Of a DNA stretch of 64,000 nt, positions 41,008 to 50,514 are shown in pieces. The stretch is taken from positions 62,001 to 126,000 of the forward strand of contig JAQMWT010000057.1 of NCBI GenBank assembly GCA_029834535.1, given 5' to 3'. Both the position numbers and the translations under genes were made by a program. Position 1 is the stretch's first letter, and the number at the start of each line of letters is the position of its first letter. Below the pieces are notes generated by a model. The model was not told the DNA's origin. It searched no databases and was given only the letters and a program-made list of their open reading frames with translations. The DNA comes from Chrysophaeum taylorii. Taxonomy: Eukaryota; Sar; Pelagophyceae; Pelagomonadales; Pelagomonadaceae.

Positions 41008-44000
41008 CTACATATCCGCGGTGGAGAGCTCGAGGTTCTGGAGGGGAATCTCCTCGAGATAGGGGGCGAGGTCGTGGGGGCCTGGGAGCGGCGGGGAAGG
41101 AGGGTGCACGGCGGCGGGTGTGGTCCCGGTGGAGGGATGGTCGGGAAGGACGGAGAAGCGGAGTTCGTTTGCGAAGGAGGTGAGAACGGTGCCAACGGTG
41201 GGAAAGGTGCGAAAGACGACGTAGCAGGAACCGGTGGACTTGTAGGGGAGGAGCTTGAGGGGGACCTCGGCGTCGTGGGCGTAGAGGTCGGCGTCGCCGA
41301 GGCTCTCGACCTTGACGCGAACGTTCTGGAGGCGGTGTCCCGGGGCGTTGTTAGCGACGCGGAACTGGAGAGCGACGTGCGCTTCGAAGACGTGGGGAAC
41401 GCAGGTGACGTCGTAGGGCTCGGCGTTGGTGGCGTCCGAGAGCGAAACGGGCTGGAGAGAGCGCTTGAGCTTGCCGAGGCGGGCGAGCTCGGGGACGGCA
41501 GAAATCTTAGATTGCTGGCGGAGCTGCTGCTGCGTGAGTTCGGCCTTGAGGTCGACGTAGTGGACGCGGAGGAGTTGGTGCTCGATCTGGGCCGTGCGGC
41601 GGCCCGACTCGGTGAGGCGGTACAAGCGCGAAGCGAAGTCGGCGACGCGCGAAAAGGCGACGCCCTCGGGGAGAAGGTCGAGGGCGGCGACGGGATCGAC
41701 GCGGGAGACGTGGCGCGAGACGACCGAGGTTGCCTTGTCGAGGCCGGCGTCGGTGTCGCGGGAGACGTAGCGGCGCGCGAGGCAGAGGTAGACGCCGAGG
41801 GCGGCCGAATCGTCGTCGTCGTCGTTTTCGGGATCGTAGTCGTCGTTATCGTTTTGGAGGTTTGTTCGTCGGTCGTCCGCATTATTATTATCCGCGCGCG
41901 CCGGCGCGGTCGAAGCGCCCCTCGCGGCGAGGCGGCGCGTGCGTTTTGCGTCGGCGGCCTCCCAGACCTCGGCACAATAGGTCTCGGCGAGGGAATCGTC
42001 GCGGAGGTCGTCGGCGTAGACGGCGAGGACGTCGTCGTGGCGGCCGAGCTTGGCGAGGACGAGGGCGCGCTCGCGCGGAAGGTCGTCGGGGAGCCACGAG
42101 AGAACCGTCTCGGCGCGGTAGCGGGCCGACGTCTTGAGGAAGCGTCGGAGGCGCGCGCGGTAGGCCTCCTCGCTCTGGTTTTCGGCCGCGCGCGCCTTGA
42201 GGAGGCCGTCCAGGAGAAGGTAGGCGAGCTCGTTGTGGAGGAGCTGGAGGCGTTCGCCTTTGGAGACGAGGAACTCGAGGTAGGAAATCGCGACGGCGTT
42301 GCCCGAGTCGAGGAGGAGGGCCGGGGCGGCGTCGTCGGTGGTCTCGTCGGTCGCCGAGAAGGCGAGCTTTTTCATCCAGGCGACGACGTCCTGGGCGGGC
42401 GTGCCGGCGCCGCCGGAACGACCACGGTTTTTGTTGTCGCCGCCGCCGCCGCCGCCGTCGTCGTCGTCGTCGTTTCGGCGGTCGTCTTCGTCGCCCGGAA
42501 CCTCGATCCTCGCGCCGGTGAAGACGGCGAGGCCGAGGGAGGGGGCGACGTCGAAGAGCGAGCCCGCCGCGTCGAGGGCGAGGGCTGCGAGGCGAGGGTC
42601 GCCCGAGAACCACAACGACCTCAGGTAGCGAGCCTTCCAGCGTCTGAATTTGGCCGGGTCCCAAGCGCCTCGGGATCCCGACGAGGAAGAAGGCCCGCAG
42701 CAGCGCTCTTCGACGAGCATCGAGAGGGCGCGCGAGTGGAGGCCCTTGGACCGGTAGAGCCACAAGAGGGGTTCGGCATACGCGGGGCCGCCCGCCGCGA
42801 GGAGAGGGGCGACGCTCTCGAGCTCGCACTTTTGGTCGGGCGCCTTGAGGAGCTCGACGACGTCCGCGACGCGCGGCGGCGCGCAGAGGAGACGCGTCGA
42901 CACGAGCATCGTGTCGACGAGGCGGAGCGTGGCGTCGTCGACGTCGGGGCGCCGGCGCCGCGTCTCCTCGAGGTATCGCGTCACGGCCGCGGCCGCGCGG
43001 CTCAGCGAGGCCTGCCGGAGTTGCGGCGGGTGCCGGAGGGCTTCGCGTTTTTCGGGCGACGCGACCGCCTCCTCGGAAGAAGCGGCGGATAAAAACCCTC
43101 CTGCGTGTTGGGCGCGCGCGAGGTCGAGGAGGCCGGGCGGGCAGAGGGCCGGGAAGAGTTCGGCGAGGTTCGCGGGGGCAGCGTTCGCCGCGAGCCAATG
43201 GTGGACCGCGCCCTCGAAGTCGCCGCGCGAATAGAGCGCGTACGCGTACCTCTCCTCGATCGCGCCGACGTCGACGTCGCGGCGGTCGAGGTCGCAGGAT
43301 GCGCACAAGGCGAGGGCGTCCTCGTAGGCGCCGTCGTCGACGAGGGCCGCGACCTGCTGGCGCGCGGCGACCATGCGGAGACATTTGCATCTCGAATCTC
43401 CCGCGACGAACGCCTCCGCCTCGGTCGTCGTCGTTTCCGTCGTCGTCGACCGCGCAAAGTCGCCGCCGGCGCCCGTGTTACCGCGGCGCTCGCCTCCGCC
43501 GCAGATCGCCGTGACACGAAAGTCGAGGTCGATCGTCTGGACGAGGGCGAGGGTCGGAGCGAAGTGGACCTCGCACCGCTTGGGTCCGACGAGCGACACG
43601 AAAAAAGCGCTCGCCGCGCGCGTCGCCGAGGGCGCGGCCGACCAGGCGAGCCGGTCCTCGAGAGGTCCTGCCGCGAGAGCCGTCGCATCGAAGAGGACCC
43701 CGCGCGACCCGCTCGACGTCAGGAGCCGAGGGGCGCGCGGCCGAGACTGCGACCCGGAAACGACGACGACGACGCCCGCGCCGCCCGGAGCCTCGCAGAG
43801 TCGCCGCGTCGGCGCCTCCTCGGGACTCGGGGCTCCCTCCTTGCCACCGAGCGAGGAAAAGGCCGAGCCGATCGTCTTGAGGCCCCCCAGGCCCCCGGCG
43901 CTAGTACTCGCCGTCGCGCCCAGTCGGAGCACGACGTACTCTCGTCGCGTCGCGAAGACGACCGCCTCGTCGGTCGCGCAGCACGCGGCCGTCGCCGTCT

Positions 44001-44502
44001 CGTTCAGCGCGATGTCGCGCCGCGTATCCCGCAGCGCGCCGCCGCGCTGCCACCCGAACACCCGCGCCTTCTTCTTCTGGAACAGCACGAGCGTCCGGGA
44101 AGCGGCGTGCGCGCAAAACAGTACGCACCCGCGAACGTCGCGCGCGGTCGCCGTAGTCCGCAAGGTCTGCGGATCGTAGGCCGTTGGCACCCCGTCGACG
44201 AGCGCGACCACTATGGAATCCAACACCTCCACCTGCGACACCGCCTTGCGGTCGCGGCCCGCCGCCCGCAGAACTTCGGCCACGACGAGCTCGTACCCCC
44301 CCTTCCGCGACGACGACAAAGACGACGACAAAGACGACGCCGCCGCATCGGTGTCGCGCCGGCACTCGTACACCGTCAGCGACCCCTCGGTCGTGCCGGC
44401 GTACAGCCGCGGGTGCTGCCTTCCCACCTGCGCGCTCAGGCCCTCGACGTGCGCCGACTCGAACCCCACCACCTCCACCTCCTCGAAGACGCGCCGCCTC
44501 AT
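41008..44502 (-). CDS. Vps39/TRAP1-like tethering protein fused to a gamma-COP-like appendage domain
   Basis: 1164 residues in one frame from ATG 44500-44502. Residues about 1-330 look like a CNH/beta-propeller domain (VGRQHPRLYAGTTEGSLTVYE, FGWQRGG). Residues about 390-950 are alpha-solenoid, with Vps39-type YALYSRGDFEGAVHHWLAAN, LLHNELAYLLLDGLLKA and VLAKLGRHDDVLAVYADDL. A Vps39_2-like end (DFASRLYRLTESGRR to LKAELTQQQLRQQ) is normally followed by a zinc finger. Here it is replaced by about 135 residues resembling the COPI gamma-subunit appendage: YDVTCVPHVFEAHVALQFRV, LQNVRVKVES and YLEEIPLQNLELSTADM. Vps39 and Vps3/TRAP1 serve HOPS/CORVET tethering at endosome and vacuole. The appendage would add binding of coat accessory factors. 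Asp-rich low-complexity inserts lie near residues 600 and 880. The domain calls are from memory. Confidence 0.78.
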   Translation of the reverse strand: MRRRVFEEVEVVGFESAHVEGLSAQVGRQHPRLYAGTTEGSLTVYECRRDTDAAASSLSSSLSSSRKGGYELVVAEVLRAAGRDRKAVSQVEVLDSIVVALVDGVPTAYDPQTLRTTATARDVRGCVLFCAHAASRTLVLFQKKKARVFGWQRGGALRDTRRDIALNETATAACCATDEAVVFATRREYVVLRLGATASTSAGGLGGLKTIGSAFSSLGGKEGAPSPEEAPTRRLCEAPGGAGVVVVVSGSQSRPRAPRLLTSSGSRGVLFDATALAAGPLEDRLAWSAAPSATRAASAFFVSLVGPKRCEVHFAPTLALVQTIDLDFRVTAICGGGERRGNTGAGGDFARSTTTETTTTEAEAFVAGDSRCKCLRMVAARQQVAALVDDGAYEDALALCASCDLDRRDVDVGAIEERYAYALYSRGDFEGAVHHWLAANAAPANLAELFPALCPPGLLDLARAQHAGGFLSAASSEEAVASPEKREALRHPPQLRQASLSRAAAAVTRYLEETRRRRPDVDDATLRLVDTMLVSTRLLCAPPRVADVVELLKAPDQKCELESVAPLLAAGGPAYAEPLLWLYRSKGLHSRALSMLVEERCCGPSSSSGSRGAWDPAKFRRWKARYLRSLWFSGDPRLAALALDAAGSLFDVAPSLGLAVFTGARIEVPGDEDDRRNDDDDDGGGGGGDNKNRGRSGGAGTPAQDVVAWMKKLAFSATDETTDDAAPALLLDSGNAVAISYLEFLVSKGERLQLLHNELAYLLLDGLLKARAAENQSEEAYRARLRRFLKTSARYRAETVLSWLPDDLPRERALVLAKLGRHDDVLAVYADDLRDDSLAETYCAEVWEAADAKRTRRLAARGASTAPARADNNNADDRRTNLQNDNDDYDPENDDDDDSAALGVYLCLARRYVSRDTDAGLDKATSVVSRHVSRVDPVAALDLLPEGVAFSRVADFASRLYRLTESGRRTAQIEHQLLRVHYVDLKAELTQQQLRQQSKISAVPELARLGKLKRSLQPVSLSDATNAEPYDVTCVPHVFEAHVALQFRVANNAPGHRLQNVRVKVESLGDADLYAHDAEVPLKLLPYKSTGSCYVVFRTFPTVGTVLTSFANELRFSVLPDHPSTGTTPAAVHPPSPPLPGPHDLAPYLEEIPLQNLELSTADM

Positions 44503-44568
44503 TCTTCTAATGATACTAAGGAACCCTCCCTATGCTGCTATGCTCTTGCTGCTGCTGAATGATAAAGT
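44503..44568. promoter_or_regulatory. 66-bp divergent promoter region
   Basis: This separates the Vps39-like (-) and FHA (+) start codons. It contains TGCTGCTATGCTCTTGCTGC repeats but no recognised site. Confidence 0.4.
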
Positions 44569-46329
44569 ATGGTCTGGGTGCTCAAGCACAAGACCTCCAA
44601 GAGCTGCCCAAACAGCTTCCCCAAGCTCCCGCCGCACGAGGAGCGGGGGGCCGAGATCCCGATCGAGTTCGAGCTCGAGGAGCGCACCGTCACGACCGTC
44701 GGACGGACCCCGGCGGCGTCGGCGGCTTTGTGCTCGACGACGACGACGCTCGTTTTGCCCTTTAGCGTCATCTCGCGAAGGCACTGCGAGCTCTACGTCG
44801 AGGCCGGCGAGCCGTGGATCCACGACATGTCGTCGAACGGGTGCTTCGTCAACGACATCTCCCTCAAGAAGACGAAGCGCAAGCTTCGGGATAAGGACGT
44901 CGTCACGTTCCACAAAGGCGTAGTGCGCGTCGACTACGTCATCGTCTTCGAGGCGACCTCTCCTCCCAGCGCGAAGAAGCACCGGACGGTCGCCTCGGCC
45001 CAGGCGGTGTCGACCGATGCCCTGCGGCGGCGGCTCGACCGGTCCGAGGCGGAGAACGACGAGCTCCGGCAGCACGCGGGCGCCGCGCGCGAGCTCAGCG
45101 CGGCGCTCGACGAAAGAAAAGCCCTCGAGGCGCGCCGAGCCCAGGCCGTCGACACGCTCGAGGCCGAGATAGCCGTCACGGCCGCGCACCAGGCCGCCGT
45201 CGAGAAAATCTCTTTGGAGCGCGACGACGAAAGATGCCGCGCGACGCGAGCCGAACGACGCTTCGAGGCGGCCGAGGCGAGAACGGGACCCCTCGAGACG
45301 GCGCTCGACGCGCGCACCCAGGCCCTCGCTGTCTCGCGCGAAGACGCGCGCGCGCTGCGCGAGCAGCTCGCGGCCGCCCACGCCGAGCTCGCGGCTATCG
45401 AGCGAGCCCGCGCGCGCTTCGAGACCGAGGCGACCGCCGCGCGACGCGACCTCGACGACGCGCGACGCGCGACGCGCGACGCCGAGGACCGGGCGGCACG
45501 GGCCGACGCCGAGGCGGTGCGGCTCCTCGCCTGCATACGCGCTCAGGATGCGCGCTTCGCGGCGGCGACGGCGAGCCACGCTTCGCTCCAAATCGAGGCG
45601 GCGCGCGCGGCCGAAATCGACCTCGCCGACGCGCGAGCGACGGCCGAGTCGGCGCGGACGCGCGCGACCGCCGACGTCGACGGCCTCGCGCTCCAAAACC
45701 AAGCGCTCCGGGACGAGAACGCGGCTTTGAATCTCAAATCGCACGACGACGCTCGCGCCCTCGCGTCCGCGCGAGAGGAACTCGCGTCTCGAGAGCGCGC
45801 CGCGCGCGACTCGGCCGCGCGAATCGAGACCTCGCGCGCCGCCGCGAGAGACGCCGAGGGCCAGCGCGACCGCCTCTCGGCCCACCTCCAAGCCCTCGCC
45901 GCCTCCAACGCGAGCCTCCGCGCCGACAACGCGGCGCTCTGCCGGGTCAACACCACCATAAAGGAAAAAAGCCGGACTCTCCTCGAGGAGCTCGCCGACT
46001 TGAAGGCCAACGTCGACCACGTCCTCCAAATCGCCGCCCCCATCGCCGAACAAGACCCCAACGGCCTCGACGATACGCAGCGCTGGCGTTCGAGCGACGT
46101 CTCCGTCGACGCGACCGACCTCCGAGGCTTGGACGACGACGACGACGACGACGACGACGTCCCCAATCACGATAATCGTCGTAGTAAGAAGGCCGCCTGC
46201 ATTTCGCGAGGGGACGACGAGCCCAACCGACAACAAGCTGATGACCACGACCTTTCCCACACCGCGCAAGAATACGACACCGCCGACGCCGACCACCACG
46301 ATTGGGGCGACGACGCTGCTGCGCCTTAA
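44569..46329 (+). CDS. FHA-domain coiled-coil protein
   Basis: 586 residues. An FHA domain fills about residues 30-125: the strands EERTVTTVGRTPA, FSVISRRHCELYVE, PWIHDMSSNGCFVND and LRDKDVVTFHKG carry the conserved GR, SRxH and SSNG phosphothreonine-binding residues. A very long Ala/Arg/Glu-rich coiled coil follows (about 140-490), then an acidic Asp run encoded by (GAC)n at 46130-46160. FHA plus coiled coil suggests a phospho-dependent scaffold, perhaps in DNA damage, cell cycle or ciliary signalling; no catalytic domain is seen. PAT1 starts only 97 bp downstream. Confidence 0.88.
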   Translation: MVWVLKHKTSKSCPNSFPKLPPHEERGAEIPIEFELEERTVTTVGRTPAASAALCSTTTTLVLPFSVISRRHCELYVEAGEPWIHDMSSNGCFVNDISLKKTKRKLRDKDVVTFHKGVVRVDYVIVFEATSPPSAKKHRTVASAQAVSTDALRRRLDRSEAENDELRQHAGAARELSAALDERKALEARRAQAVDTLEAEIAVTAAHQAAVEKISLERDDERCRATRAERRFEAAEARTGPLETALDARTQALAVSREDARALREQLAAAHAELAAIERARARFETEATAARRDLDDARRATRDAEDRAARADAEAVRLLACIRAQDARFAAATASHASLQIEAARAAEIDLADARATAESARTRATADVDGLALQNQALRDENAALNLKSHDDARALASAREELASRERAARDSAARIETSRAAARDAEGQRDRLSAHLQALAASNASLRADNAALCRVNTTIKEKSRTLLEELADLKANVDHVLQIAAPIAEQDPNGLDDTQRWRSSDVSVDATDLRGLDDDDDDDDDVPNHDNRRSKKAACISRGDDEPNRQQADDHDLSHTAQEYDTADADHHDWGDDAAAP

Positions 46330-46426
46330 TGTATGTATGTATGTATCCCCCCTCCCCCCCTTCTGGCTGGGGGCACTACTGTGGTGCTGTGTGACACCAA
46401 AAAAAACCCTGTCGATCGATTATTAC

Positions 46427-48091
46427 ATGTCCGCTCCGCCTCCAGGATTGGGACGTCGAAGCGTGGGTCCCCCACCCGGCATGAAGCCGCCAGGCATCTC
46501 TCGTGGGCCGCCGGGGCTATCGCGACCGCTCGACATTCCGGCGTCGTTACTTTCTGAAATGAGTTCGATAGCGCTCGGAGACGAGCAGCCGAACGAGCCG
46601 CGACGCCACGGTAGCACGCATCTTCCTCAAAACAAAAACGAACCGCCCCCACGAGGCGTGCCGTACCCTCGAAACGACGAGCCGCGTCCGCCACCCGGAG
46701 TTCCTTTCTCTCACCCGCGAGACAAGACACCGCGGTCCTTACTGTCTCGAACTCCTCGGGAAAACCACGTCGCGACGAGCCCTCCGCCGGGCGTCGTCGT
46801 CGTACCCTTCAAGCCGCCGAAAGAGATGATTCGTCGAAACGATGACGTTCCGCGCCCCCCCCCGGGGGTTCCGTTTTCCCAGCCTCCTCGAAAAACCGCA
46901 CCCGACCTGCCGCGGCCGCCGCCGGGGGTTCCGTTCTCGGGACGAACCGAACCGCCGTCGGGAGACAACAACAACAAAACGCCTCTTCCTCCGTTCTTGC
47001 AAGCTCCTCGACAGCAACGACGCGACGAGGCGTCCGCGTTAGAAGTCGAGGCCTCTCGCGAAGATGAGGCGAAAAGGACCGAGCATAGGTCGCCGCCGCC
47101 GCCGCCGACGCCGCGCGAGCAGCAGCGACCGCAGACGGCGGGCCCGACGCTGCCGCGGTTTCCCGGGTCGATGTGCATGTCGTCGAAGGACATCTTCTAC
47201 GTCGTCCGGAGCCAGATGAAGGCGCTCGAAGTGGCAGACTCGTACACCGAAGACTACTACAACCACAAGTTCCAGCAGAAGAAACAGTGCGGCGCGCGGC
47301 ACCGGGTCGAGGCGCGTCCCCTCGTGTCGCCCGTCTGGGTTCAGGATAAGGCGCATATCCGGAGCCGCGAAGAGCACATGAGGCAAGATCAGAAGACCAT
47401 CACGCACAAGTGGGAGGAGGGTCATCGCGTGCTGGGACATCTCGAAAAAACGGACGTCCACCGACCGAGGGCGTTGCTCAACGTCGAGAACGTGGCGAGC
47501 GTGACGCCCTTCAGCGGTCTGCTCTGGGTCGCGCGGCGCGCCGTCGATGCGGGAGTGTCCAGTCTCCTCGCGCTCGAGGAGGCGCGCGGCCTCTTGGCGA
47601 TGCTGGACGACCCCGAAAAGATCGCCGCCGCTCGGGACATGGAGCGCGAACACCTGCGCGCCGTCGTCGCTGCCGTCTGCGACGCCCAGCCCCACGCGGC
47701 CGACCTCGGCGACGAGTCCGTGCCGTGGAATCTGGACGAGCTCCGCGCTGGCAGCATCGAGGCCCTCCTTACCCTCCCAAAGGGCGTCAAACTCCTCGCG
47801 CGCTTTGTCGCCACGCTTCCCGCGACTGCGGCCGCGTCGATCCTCGTCGTTTCTTTTCTCGCCGTGCGCCGGAATTCTGACGTGTTTGCCGAGGAAGACG
47901 CGGCTCTGATCTCGCGCATCGACGCCCTCGTCCTCGCCCGCGCCCCTCTCCAGACCCTCGTGGCGCAGTCCGCAGCGCAGAACACGACGCTCGCGCGTCT
48001 GGTCCTCAACGCCGGAGACCTGCGGACCCCCGTTGACGCGCCCCGAGATGCCCTCGCCGCGTGGCAGGCGCGTCGCCACTTCCTCCGATAA
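46427..48091 (+). CDS. PAT1: PAT1-family mRNA decapping activator
   Basis: 554 residues from ATG 46427. The N-terminal ~210 residues are proline-rich with five or more repeats of the type RPPPGVPFS, low-complexity as in Pat1 N-termini. The conserved region begins SSKDIFYVVRSQMKALEVAD, SYTEDYYNHKFQQKK (residue about 250), the Pat1 middle domain. The helical C-terminal domain follows (LLNVENVASVTPFSGLLWVA, DPEKIAAARDMEREHLRAVV). Pat1 bridges deadenylated mRNA, Lsm1-7 and the Dcp1/2 decapping enzyme in P-bodies. The frame is open upstream to 46241 without need. The N-terminal DETF-type Dhh1-binding motif is not apparent. Confidence 0.82.
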   Translation: MSAPPPGLGRRSVGPPPGMKPPGISRGPPGLSRPLDIPASLLSEMSSIALGDEQPNEPRRHGSTHLPQNKNEPPPRGVPYPRNDEPRPPPGVPFSHPRDKTPRSLLSRTPRENHVATSPPPGVVVVPFKPPKEMIRRNDDVPRPPPGVPFSQPPRKTAPDLPRPPPGVPFSGRTEPPSGDNNNKTPLPPFLQAPRQQRRDEASALEVEASREDEAKRTEHRSPPPPPTPREQQRPQTAGPTLPRFPGSMCMSSKDIFYVVRSQMKALEVADSYTEDYYNHKFQQKKQCGARHRVEARPLVSPVWVQDKAHIRSREEHMRQDQKTITHKWEEGHRVLGHLEKTDVHRPRALLNVENVASVTPFSGLLWVARRAVDAGVSSLLALEEARGLLAMLDDPEKIAAARDMEREHLRAVVAAVCDAQPHAADLGDESVPWNLDELRAGSIEALLTLPKGVKLLARFVATLPATAAASILVVSFLAVRRNSDVFAEEDAALISRIDALVLARAPLQTLVAQSAAQNTTLARLVLNAGDLRTPVDAPRDALAAWQARRHFLR

Positions 48092-48464
48092 TCCGCGCGC
48101 GTCTTTTTTTATTTTACGTACGACAACAAGGTAGAGCTGCGGTACACAACATTATCATCATCATCATTATCATCATCATCTGCGATCGATCGACCATCGG
48201 CGTCGCGCCCGTCTTCTTGGTCTTCTTCGTCTTCTCGTTCTTGGTTGTTTTAATGGACGTTGTCGTTGTTGGAAGCGACGAGTCCTTCGACGCGCCGACG
48301 TAGGGAAGCGACGAGTCCTTCGACGCGCCGACGTAGGGCTCCTTCGTAGCAGCAGCAGCAGCAGCAGCAGCAGAAAAGCAGATGTGTGTGTGGCGACCGC
48401 GGTTAGTGCGGGGAGCGGAGGATGGGTCCGAGGTTAGTGCGGGGAGCGGAGGATGGGTCCGAGG
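48092..48464. repeat. Intergenic rich in short tandem repeats
   Basis: (ATC)n lies at about 48149-48180, a 35-bp tandem duplication (GGAAGCGACGAGTCCTTCGA, then CGCGCCGACGTAGGG) at about 48270-48339, (AGC)n at about 48350-48375, and a 31-bp tandem unit (GGTTAGTGCGGGGAGCGGAG, then GATGGGTCCGA) repeated about 2.3 times at 48403-48475. The last copies run into the 3' end of the next gene. Confidence 0.75.
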
Positions 48465-49118
48465 TTAGTGCGGGCAGTAGGGAATGGAGGAGTGGTGAAG
48501 AATGACCTTGAGCTTGCCGGTGACCGGGGAGCGCGCGTATTGAAAGGTGAATTCGACCTTGACTTCGGCGCCCGTCTTGGCGTCGGTGAACCAGTAGTGG
48601 CCGAGCGCGGTTGCCGAGTCGGAGTCGATATAAGTACCGGAGATCTCGTAACGGATCTTGGAGAAAGGGGCAGCGATGGCGAAGCCCTTGTCCTCGTTGT
48701 AGAGGCCCGTCGAAGCAAAGTAGCACAGGGTGCCCTCAAAGTCGTGGCGGAACGGGTACTCGCTCGCCTTGGTCGGCTTGAAGAGCACCTTGCTCCCCTC
48801 GTTCATGTCGAGGTCAAAGCCGTAGACGTCGTCGATGATCTCCCTAGCTTTGGCGATGTGATCGCCGCCCGCCATGTACACCGCGCCAATAGCGATCACG
48901 CCGTCGACCCACGTCTGGAGCGCGCCGTTGATCTCTTCGCGCGTGATTGGCCGCTCGGCGACGGCGGTCGCCCCGCCCCTCGGAACACCCAACGTCCTCG
49001 CCGCGATCTCGCCACGAACCAACCGCGACCGGCTCAACACGCTGCTGCCCCGATCCAACGCCCATGCGGGCGCCGCGACGACCAAGGCCAGCTGGACAAC
49101 ACGACGAATGACGCTCAT
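48465..49118 (-). CDS. SnoaL/NTF2-like domain protein with signal peptide
   Basis: 217 residues. A hydrophobic N-terminal signal (VVQLALVVAAPAWA) ends at AWALD, and the following ~25 residues are Arg/Ser-rich, as in a bipartite plastid leader. The mature part has ALQTWVDGVIAIGAVYMAGGD, DVYGFDLDMNEGSKVLFKPT, ALGHYWFTD and VTGKLKVILHHSSIPY. That is the cone-shaped SnoaL/DUF4440 fold pattern I associate with phytoplankton proteins often mislabelled in databases. Catalytic function is unknown. The C-terminal codons abut a 31-bp tandem repeat, so the C-terminus may vary between strains. Confidence 0.75.
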   Translation of the reverse strand: MSVIRRVVQLALVVAAPAWALDRGSSVLSRSRLVRGEIAARTLGVPRGGATAVAERPITREEINGALQTWVDGVIAIGAVYMAGGDHIAKAREIIDDVYGFDLDMNEGSKVLFKPTKASEYPFRHDFEGTLCYFASTGLYNEDKGFAIAAPFSKIRYEISGTYIDSDSATALGHYWFTDAKTGAEVKVEFTFQYARSPVTGKLKVILHHSSIPYCPH

Positions 49119-49290
49119 CTTCTTGATGCGTGAGTTCGTGCTTATTAGTACCTACGACTTGATGTGACGATCGTACCACGAGCTTGACGTGGACGTTTTT
49201 TGACTTGGTTCCGAGAATGACGTCAGCCCTTCTACTTACACGGTGGTTACAACGCAGTTTGTAGTAGTAGTGCCTAGACAACTGTTCTTA

Positions 49291-50448
49291 TTACGAATGC
49301 CGTTGTTGTTGTTGTTGTTGTTGTCGTTGTTGCTGTTCTTGTTGTTGTTCCTTACCCTCATGCCCCACCTCCTGCGCCATCGTCGTCGTCGTCGTTGTCG
49401 TGGCAAGTGGGGCCAACGGCCCCGCCGGCACCTCGACGGGCTCGGGCGGTCCGAGGACGAAGAGTTGCTCGGCAAGGAGCCAATGCGCACGAGCGAGCTG
49501 GTCGTCGAGCGCGGGGCCGGTCGCGAAGACGAAGTGGCCGTCGAGGGGGACGCTGAGGTGACGCATTTTCGAGGGAGCGCAGGGGGTCGTGGCGTCCGCC
49601 CAGGCGGCGCGGCGTTGGTATCGCGTCTCGTCGGTCACGTCGCGCAGAAACTCGTTCGTCGTGCGGTCAATGAGGAGAAGGTAAACGTGAAAGACGAGGA
49701 GCGTGGCAACGAAGACGCCGGCGATGATGCACCACAAGGCGCACGCTGCCGCGGCGGCGGTCTCTGGCCACGGGAGTCGTCCCAACATCATTACGATCGC
49801 ATCAAAGGCAACGCACGCGCAACTCGCCGTGACGAGGGTGACAAAACTGAGGAACCAGACGTAGTTGCGTCGGCCCACGCACGTCCCGAGCCAGGGACAG
49901 TGGTGATCGAAGACCTCGACGCAATTGTCGCAATACCGACAATGCCTCGCGCGTCTCGGGCGCAGGAGCCGGCAACTCGCGCAGAAGTTGGCCTCGTCGC
50001 GCACGTGCCCTGGCATCGACTCGATCAAAGGCGAGCACGGTAGCCTCGGGAGGATGCCCGGGTCGATCGTCGCGGCCCGCCAGAGGGTCGCGAGATCAGC
50101 GGCGACGAGGCTCGCTCCGACGGCGACCGGAAATCTCGCGGCCCCGCGGCCTGAGCCGAGCCGAAGCCACAAGTACCACGCCCAGGTCACGACGAGGAGC
50201 AGGACCGTCACCAACAGCTGCTCGCTGTTGACGCCCACCATCACGCGTCCACCGCAGAGAAACCTGTTACTCCCCGGAAAGTACGTGAACAACCCGACCA
50301 TCGCGCCCGAGTCGTCGTCCCGTGGTTCCCTCGCGAGGCTCATGTCTTGGCCCTCTTTGCGACTCCAACTTACGCACGAGGACCGGGCTCGCGCGCCTCG
50401 CGGTCCGTAGAGGCGACGAAGGACCCCATCCGAACTGCGACGAGGCAT
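49291..50448 (-). CDS. DHHC-type protein S-palmitoyltransferase
   Basis: 385 residues from ATG 50446-50448. The cysteine-rich domain NFCASCRLLRPRRARHCRYC, DNCVEVFDHHCPWLGTCVG and RRNYVWF holds the catalytic DHHC at about residue 181. Four membrane helices surround it: two before (about 70-90 and 100-120) and two after (about 205-225 and 235-260). A TTxE-like RTTNEFLR motif follows the last helix as in typical PATs. The tail is poly-Gln (EQQQEQQQRQQQQQQQRH), encoded by a (TTG)n/(GTT)n tract at 49300-49345. The enzyme adds palmitate to cysteines of membrane proteins, usually at Golgi or plasma membrane. Confidence 0.94.
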   Translation of the reverse strand: MPRRSSDGVLRRLYGPRGARARSSCVSWSRKEGQDMSLAREPRDDDSGAMVGLFTYFPGSNRFLCGGRVMVGVNSEQLLVTVLLLVVTWAWYLWLRLGSGRGAARFPVAVGASLVAADLATLWRAATIDPGILPRLPCSPLIESMPGHVRDEANFCASCRLLRPRRARHCRYCDNCVEVFDHHCPWLGTCVGRRNYVWFLSFVTLVTASCACVAFDAIVMMLGRLPWPETAAAAACALWCIIAGVFVATLLVFHVYLLLIDRTTNEFLRDVTDETRYQRRAAWADATTPCAPSKMRHLSVPLDGHFVFATGPALDDQLARAHWLLAEQLFVLGPPEPVEVPAGPLAPLATTTTTTTMAQEVGHEGKEQQQEQQQRQQQQQQQRHS

Positions 50449-50514
50449 TTTTTGTGGTTGTGGTCTGGGTAGGTTAAAGTATTACATGGGCATGCTGTGC
50501 CGGAACTGCACTTG

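Noticed and set aside
44530-46299. 589-codon frame antisense to the FHA gene
   Set aside because: Shadow of the GC-rich coiled-coil coding sequence; no domain, and the sense frame has a clear FHA.
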